Below, one piece after another: positions 60,107-64,000 of a stretch of 64,000 bases of DNA. The notes beneath the pieces were generated by a model. That model made no database searches. It was not told the DNA's origin and saw only the letters and a list, made by a program, of their open reading frames with translations. A program made the translations under genes and the position numbers. This DNA is from an uncultured Acidimicrobiales bacterium (GTDB lineage: Bacteria; Actinomycetota; Acidimicrobiia; Acidimicrobiales; CADCTF01): assembly GCA_902805655.1 (NCBI GenBank), contig CADCTF010000156.1, positions 1-64,000 of the forward strand, written 5' to 3'. Each line of letters starts with the position of its first letter. Position 1 is the stretch's first letter.

Positions 60107-61786
60107 TCACGGCCTGACGCCGACGACCGCCCGCTTCACCGAGCGCACGACGGTGCGGCCCTCGACCGTTCGGGTCGTCACCGCGTCGGAGAGCTCCGTG
60201 ACCAGGAAGAGACCTCGGCCGGTCTCCGCCTCCGGGTCCGGCACCTCGTCGAGGACGGGGGCCGACCAGGTGAGGGCCCCGCCGTCGTCTTCCACCTCGA
60301 GCACCACCCCACCGTCCTCGGTCCACGCCCGAAGCTGCACCGAGCCGGGCGCGCCACTGGAGTGCCGCACCGCGTTCGAGCAGAGCTCGGAGGCGACGAG
60401 CAACAAGCCGTCCACCGCGCTGGCCTCGACCGGCACGCGCTCGAGCCAGTCGGCCAACAGGTGCCGAGCCAGAGGCACCGCGGCCGTGGACGGGGAGAAG
60501 CGGTGCGTGAGCGGCCCGAGGAGACCCTCCGCTCCGGAAGGCGGCGGGGTTCGGCGGCGCAGCACCAAGGCGAGAGAGTCGTCGTGCCGAGCCGCGTTGG
60601 CCAGCTGGCGTTCCACGAGAGCCCGCGCCATCGAGGTGGCCGGGTAGGAGGCAGTGGCCAACGCCGCTGCAGCCAGGTCGGCCAGGCCCTGCAGGATGTC
60701 CTTGGTGGCCTCGATCAGGCCGTCGGTGTAGAGGATCAGGCTGTCCGACCGGCCCAGGCACAGCTCGACCACCCCATGCGAGCCGGCCCCCGGCCATCCG
60801 ATCGGGATGCCCGGCGCCGCAATCTCCTGCACCGTGTCGCCCCGCACCAGCAGGGCCGGCGGGTGGCCGCCTCCGGCCAGCATCACGCGGCCCGTGGTGG
60901 GGGAGTAGCGGCCGACCTGGAGGGTCGCCACCAGGTCGGGGTTCTGTGCGGTCACGAGTTGATCGGTACGACCCACGACTTCGCCGAGGGGACATCCGTC
61001 GACGGCCAGGACCCGCAGGGTATGGGTGACGGCCAGTGCGTGCTTGGTGGCCTCGACCCCCTTGCCCATGACATCGACGACCGTGAAGTGCACGTCTCCG
61101 TCGGGCAGCACGATCCAGTCGTAGAGGTCACCGCCGGTCGGCGCGCTGGGGTCGGCGGCGACGTAGTGGACGCCGAGCTCGGTGTGGGCCACCACCGGGG
61201 CCGGCGTGCGCACGGCCTCCTGCAGCTGGTGCACCACCTCCTTGCCTCTGGCCTCGAGCTCGGCCAGGTGGGCCAGGGCGGCATGGTTGTCCAACGCCAC
61301 GCCCATGTGTGCCGCCAGGGCGCGCACCGCCGAGAAGACGTCGGCGTCGAGCAGGTCCGAGCTCGCAGCCGCGATGAACACGGCTCCGTGGGGCCGGCCG
61401 TCGGCCGCCGGCACGGGCACGACCAGCACTGCCTTGCAGGGCAGCAGCGCAGCCAGCCGGGCGCCGCCGGCGGAGGAGATGTGATCGGCCAGGTCCTCGA
61501 TGAAGAGGGGCTGCTCGTCCCGCAGTGCCGCGGCGACGGTCGGCGCCAGGCGCGGGTCGCCGATCACGGCGAAGCGCAGCTCGGCGCTCCGGTTCGACAA
61601 CCACGTGGGCGAGCCGTCGCGCGGGATCGAGCAGAGGGCGACGTCGGACAAGCCGGTCAGCTCGGCGATCGCGTCGACGGCCCATCGCCGGAGGCGCTCC
61701 TCGTCCGGCTCCCCGTGCAGCGCGCCCGCGGCCGATGCCAGCACTTGCAGGACGCGCGAAGGAGGTGACAGGTCGGGTCGCAGCAT
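60107..61786 (-). CDS. GAF-SpoIIE phosphatase-HATPase regulator (RsbU-like)
   Basis: This 559-residue signalling protein combines three domains. Residues 20-190 are a GAF sensor. Residues 200-400 are a PP2C-type SpoIIE phosphatase with metal-binding aspartates in APTGGDLYDW, VVDVMGKG, ILYTDGLIEA and RHDDSLALV. Residues 430-555 are a GHKL anti-sigma-kinase-like domain (LLLVASELCSNAVRHSSG, then GRGLFLVTELSDAV). Such proteins control partner-switching of anti-sigma factor antagonists. A kinase and phosphatase in one chain is common in Actinobacteria. It has no transmembrane helix. Confidence 0.9.
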   Translation of the reverse strand: MLRPDLSPPSRVLQVLASAAGALHGEPDEERLRRWAVDAIAELTGLSDVALCSIPRDGSPTWLSNRSAELRFAVIGDPRLAPTVAAALRDEQPLFIEDLADHISSAGGARLAALLPCKAVLVVPVPAADGRPHGAVFIAAASSDLLDADVFSAVRALAAHMGVALDNHAALAHLAELEARGKEVVHQLQEAVRTPAPVVAHTELGVHYVAADPSAPTGGDLYDWIVLPDGDVHFTVVDVMGKGVEATKHALAVTHTLRVLAVDGCPLGEVVGRTDQLVTAQNPDLVATLQVGRYSPTTGRVMLAGGGHPPALLVRGDTVQEIAAPGIPIGWPGAGSHGVVELCLGRSDSLILYTDGLIEATKDILQGLADLAAAALATASYPATSMARALVERQLANAARHDDSLALVLRRRTPPPSGAEGLLGPLTHRFSPSTAAVPLARHLLADWLERVPVEASAVDGLLLVASELCSNAVRHSSGAPGSVQLRAWTEDGGVVLEVEDDGGALTWSAPVLDEVPDPEAETGRGLFLVTELSDAVTTRTVEGRTVVRSVKRAVVGVRP

Positions 61787-61820
61787 GCGCCCGTTGAGCC
61801 TACTTAGCGGGCGTCATCGG

Positions 61821-62372
61821 CTACGTCGAACGGATCAGCTCTCCCTGCTTGTCGTACTGCTCGATGCCCTCGGCGCCCGTGAACTGCAGGGCCATGAAGG
61901 CTTCGTGGTGCTGCGCCTCGTCCTCGCTGTTGACGGCCACGAGCACCTTGCCTTCGCGCAGGGCGTCGAGGTAGTTGCTCTCCCACATCTTGCGGAAGCC
62001 GCCCATGAGGCCACCGGCCGTGGCACCGGCCATGGTGCCACCGGCGACTGCGGCCCAGATGCCCGAACCGATCACCGGCCCGATGCCGGGGATCCCGAAG
62101 GCAGCTGCGCCGGCGAGGAAGCCGAGCGTGCCCCCGACGACCGCACCTGCACCGCCGCCGGACAGAGCGCCCTTCACCTGGCTGTTGTTGAGGTCGGCGG
62201 TCTCCTCCTGCAGGCCGGCCTCCGGTGCGTCCTCGAGCTGCTCGCGGCTGAGCACGGAGACGCTGTCACCGCCCACACCGGCCTCCTCGAGGGCCTTCAC
62301 CGCCCTGTCGGCCTGGCCGTGGGTGCTGAAGGTGCCCACCGCGTTGAACGTCGAGAAGGTCAGTTCTTCCAT
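61821..62372 (-). CDS. Glycine-zipper protein, general-stress 17M / DUF1269-like
   Basis: The 183-residue protein begins with a small alpha/beta domain (STFNAVGTFSTHGQADRAVKALEEAGV) like the heat-induced stress protein YflT. A glycine-rich hydrophobic hairpin follows (GGGAGAVVGGTLGFLAGAAAFGIPGIGPVIG, then GGTMAGATAGGLMGGF) that may insert in membranes. The C-terminus is EQYDKQGELIRST. I chose ATG 62372 (MEELTFSTFN) because the longer frame adds low-complexity residues. It precedes the RsbU-like gene by 34 bp on the same strand, which fits a stress role. Function is otherwise unknown. Confidence 0.75.
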   Translation of the reverse strand: MEELTFSTFNAVGTFSTHGQADRAVKALEEAGVGGDSVSVLSREQLEDAPEAGLQEETADLNNSQVKGALSGGGAGAVVGGTLGFLAGAAAFGIPGIGPVIGSGIWAAVAGGTMAGATAGGLMGGFRKMWESNYLDALREGKVLVAVNSEDEAQHHEAFMALQFTGAEGIEQYDKQGELIRST

Positions 62373-62471
62373 GCTCGCCGGTCTACCCGCACACGCCGCA
62401 CGGAATGCCTGCAAGCGCCCACTCGGGGCCGCCGGCAGCCGAGAGGCGGCTGCTACGCTCGGCGCCAACCG

Positions 62472-62544
62472 GGGCCGTTAGCTCAGTTGGCAGAGCGCTT
62501 GCTCGACACGCAAGAGGTCAGAGGTTCAAGTCCTCTACGGCCCA
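62472..62544 (+). tRNA. tRNA-Val (anticodon GAC) with C at position 33
   Basis: A complete 73-nt cloverleaf is visible. The acceptor arms GGGCCGT/ACGGCCC are perfect, the D-stem is GCTC/GAGC, the anticodon stem is CTTGC/GCAAG, the T-stem is AGAGG/CCTCT, and the discriminator is A. The anticodon loop is TCGACAC, so positions 34-36 read GAC (valine). Position 33, almost always U, is C, and position 32 is U. The CCA end is not encoded. It lies between the stress gene (-) and the thioredoxin-reductase-like gene (+). Confidence 0.93.
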
Positions 62545-62632
62545 CTCGGGAGCGTGTCCATGTGGCACTCGACCTCTCAGCGGCATCTCGTAGCCACGGG
62601 TGCGGGACGCAGTGCCCGGGTAGCGGGAGGCG

Positions 62633-63568
62633 ATGCGAGCCACAGCAGACCCGGACGTCGACGTCATAGTCGTGGGCGGGGGGCCGGCCGGGTTGTCGGC
62701 TTCGTTGTTCCTGGCCCGCTTCCTGCGCACCGTCCTGCTGTTCGACTCCGGGCAGGGTCGGTCGACGTTCCATCAGGTGAACCACAACTACCTCGGGTTC
62801 CCGGGCGGCATCCCGGCCCAGGAGCTGCGGGAGCGGGGACTCGAGCAGCTGCGGGAGTACGACCACGTGCGGGTGGCCGACAACAAGGTGCTCGCGGCCC
62901 GTCAGGACGGTGAGGTCTTCACGGTCAGCGGGCAGTTCGGCGAGTGCACGAGCCGGGCGGTCATCCTCTGCATGGGCGTGCGGGACCACTACCCCCACTT
63001 CCAGGGCTGGGAGGACTATGTCGGACGCAGCATGTTCTGGTGCATCACCTGCGACGGCTACGCCATGCGCAACCGCCGGGTGGTGGTGGCGGGCAGCACC
63101 AACGACGCAGCCACGGAAGCGCTGCAGCTGGCCCGGCTCGGCGCCGACGTCACCTTGCTTACGAACAGCGCGGCTGCCGATCTCGACGGGGTGGTCAGAA
63201 ACCGGCTGCAGCGGGCCGAGGTGGGCACGATCGAGGACAAGATCGCCACGGTCGAAGGGGACGACGGCATGCTGCGGGCGCTGTTGACCAACGGCGGCCG
63301 CCGCATCGAGCTAGACGCCCTGTTCTCGGTGCAGGGAGCCACGCCCATCGCCGACGTGGCCGAGGACCTCGGGGTGGAGCGCAACGCCGAGGGCTACCTG
63401 GTCGTGGACGCGGATCAGAAGACGCGAGTGCCCGGCGTGTACGCGGCCGGGGATCTCACCCGTCACCATTCCCATCTGGTGACCGCCGCCGTGCACGAGG
63501 GAGCCCAGGCGGCCGCCGGGGCCAACTTCTTCCTGTACCCGCCGGATCTCCAGGGCCGGCTGGACTGA
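62633..63568 (+). CDS. Thioredoxin-reductase-like FAD/NAD(P) oxidoreductase
   Basis: This 311-residue two-dinucleotide-binding flavoprotein has the FAD motif VIVVGGGPAGLSAS at the N-terminus. The redox site C-x2-C is WCITCDG (Cys137, Cys140). The NAD(P) motif is atypical (VVVAGSTNDAATEALQLA, with few glycines), and the FAD-binding GVYAAGDLTR is near the C-terminus. It could reduce thioredoxin or another partner; the altered nucleotide motif leaves the electron donor open. ATG 62633 has GGGAGG upstream. No thioredoxin gene is adjacent. Confidence 0.88.
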   Translation: MRATADPDVDVIVVGGGPAGLSASLFLARFLRTVLLFDSGQGRSTFHQVNHNYLGFPGGIPAQELRERGLEQLREYDHVRVADNKVLAARQDGEVFTVSGQFGECTSRAVILCMGVRDHYPHFQGWEDYVGRSMFWCITCDGYAMRNRRVVVAGSTNDAATEALQLARLGADVTLLTNSAAADLDGVVRNRLQRAEVGTIEDKIATVEGDDGMLRALLTNGGRRIELDALFSVQGATPIADVAEDLGVERNAEGYLVVDADQKTRVPGVYAAGDLTRHHSHLVTAAVHEGAQAAAGANFFLYPPDLQGRLD

Positions 63569-63581
63569 GCCCGCAGCCGCG

Positions 63582-64000
63582 CTACCGGGAAGTCGTGCCC
63601 CGACGCACGGCTCCGTTGGCACCGGACGAGTAGCGGACCCCGGTCACCAGGTGCAGCCCGTGCTCCTCTTGCGCGTTCGCTCCGACCACCTGGTGCAGGA
63701 TGTCGAGGAAGGCCCGGCTGGCGGCGCTGGGCAGGCCCCGGCGGCGGAGGGCGACCCCTACCGCCCGGCGGGGCAGTGCAGGCACCCGAATTGCGGCCAC
63801 CCGGTCGCGCATCTCGGGCGGGATGGCGCTGGCCGGCAGTACCGCTGAGCCGTGTCCAGCCATGGCCAGCGAGGCGATGAGCCGGATGCCGTCGAGCTCG
63901 GCGCACGACTGGAGCTTCACGCCCGCCGCGTTCGCGGCGATGTCGAGCAGCTGGCGGAACGAGGTGCCCTGGGGCGGCAGGAGCAGCTCGAGGTCGGCCA
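63582..64000 (-). CDS. LysR family regulator, C-terminal part (5' end beyond window)
   Basis: The minus-strand frame is open to the window edge and encodes the effector-binding domain of a LysR-type regulator. It has a LELLLPPQGTSFRQLLD-type start, then LDGIRLIASLAMAGHGSAVLPASAIP, then VGVALRRRGLPSAASRAFLDIL. The N-terminal DNA-binding domain lies outside. It converges on the thioredoxin-reductase-like gene with a 13-bp gap, so that gene is not an obvious divergent target. Confidence 0.88.
   Translation of the reverse strand, partial: ADLELLLPPQGTSFRQLLDIAANAAGVKLQSCAELDGIRLIASLAMAGHGSAVLPASAIPPEMRDRVAAIRVPALPRRAVGVALRRRGLPSAASRAFLDILHQVVGANAQEEHGLHLVTGVRYSSGANGAVRRGTTSR

Noticed and set aside
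61781-61815. Hairpin CGCCCG/CGGGCG just before the RsbU-like gene
   Set aside because: A 6-bp stem with a 14-nt loop is weak and common by chance at this GC content, so I did not list it as a regulatory element.
1-64000. CRISPR array, prophage, insertion sequence or integrase
   Set aside because: No regularly spaced repeats, transposase or recombinase motifs, or terminal inverted repeats were seen on either strand.

Overview
The window is GC-rich chromosomal DNA from a member of the Actinobacteria. Four features point there: a division cluster that runs ftsQ to ftsZ with no ftsA, followed by sepF, yggT and a DivIVA-type gene; a bacterial proteasome activator (Bpa); an F420-type LLM oxidoreductase; and many leaderless genes. 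The class Acidimicrobiia is my best guess from gene order and protein character, but that is inference. Nothing looks like a prophage or plasmid. The accessory flavour comes from a broken 13E12-type HNH gene, a decayed EAL gene and several unusual gene fusions.

Layout. 1-12975 (+): peptidoglycan and division cluster murE(partial)-mraY-murD-ftsW-murG-murC-murB-ftsQ-ftsZ-pgeF-yggS-sepF-yggT-divIVA, mostly with 1-14 bp overlaps. 12976-18689: ileS (-), then DUF167, a DksA-type zinc-finger protein, lspA and rluD (+). 18696-23485: a GNAT/acyl-CoA-synthetase-like acetyltransferase with an Rrf2 regulator (-), then a phosphodiesterase-like enzyme and bpa (+). 23565-28931: dnaE1, an unknown protein and a patatin. 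29132-34103: acyl-CoA dehydrogenase, frameshifted DUF222/HNH gene with a LexA-box promoter, P-loop kinase, LLM oxidoreductase and an unknown protein. 34189-41914: YyaL-type protein, P2-type cation ATPase with a divergent winged-helix regulator, SRPBCC protein and photolyase. 41999-47756: EAL pseudogene, 3-hydroxyacyl-CoA dehydrogenase and a giant single-chain ABC exporter. 47832-57630: a rearranged branched-chain-amino-acid-type (Liv) transport locus. 57649-64000: topoisomerase IB, haem-oxygenase-like di-iron protein, small stress-like protein, SpoIIE phosphatase, glycine-zipper protein, tRNA-Val, thioredoxin-reductase-like protein and a partial LysR gene.

The most unusual part is the Liv-type locus at 47832-57630. 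A membrane-anchored binding protein faces a lipoprotein gene that is translationally coupled to a LivH-LivM permease fusion. That gene is in turn coupled to a single 993-residue protein made of an MFS transporter, a LivF-type ATPase and a LivG-type ATPase. A TetR regulator with its own palindrome, a ferritin-like di-iron protein and an unknown partner follow. I know of no described transporter in which an MFS carrier is covalently joined to both ATPases of an ABC importer. I infer that these parts act together; the sequence shows only the fusion and the coupling.

A second window-wide theme is transcription start architecture. At least ten genes on both strands have a TANNNT hexamer ending 6-8 nt before the start codon, which predicts leaderless mRNAs. 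In one case (ileS and the DUF167 gene) two divergent leaderless genes appear to share overlapping -10 elements within a 19-bp gap.
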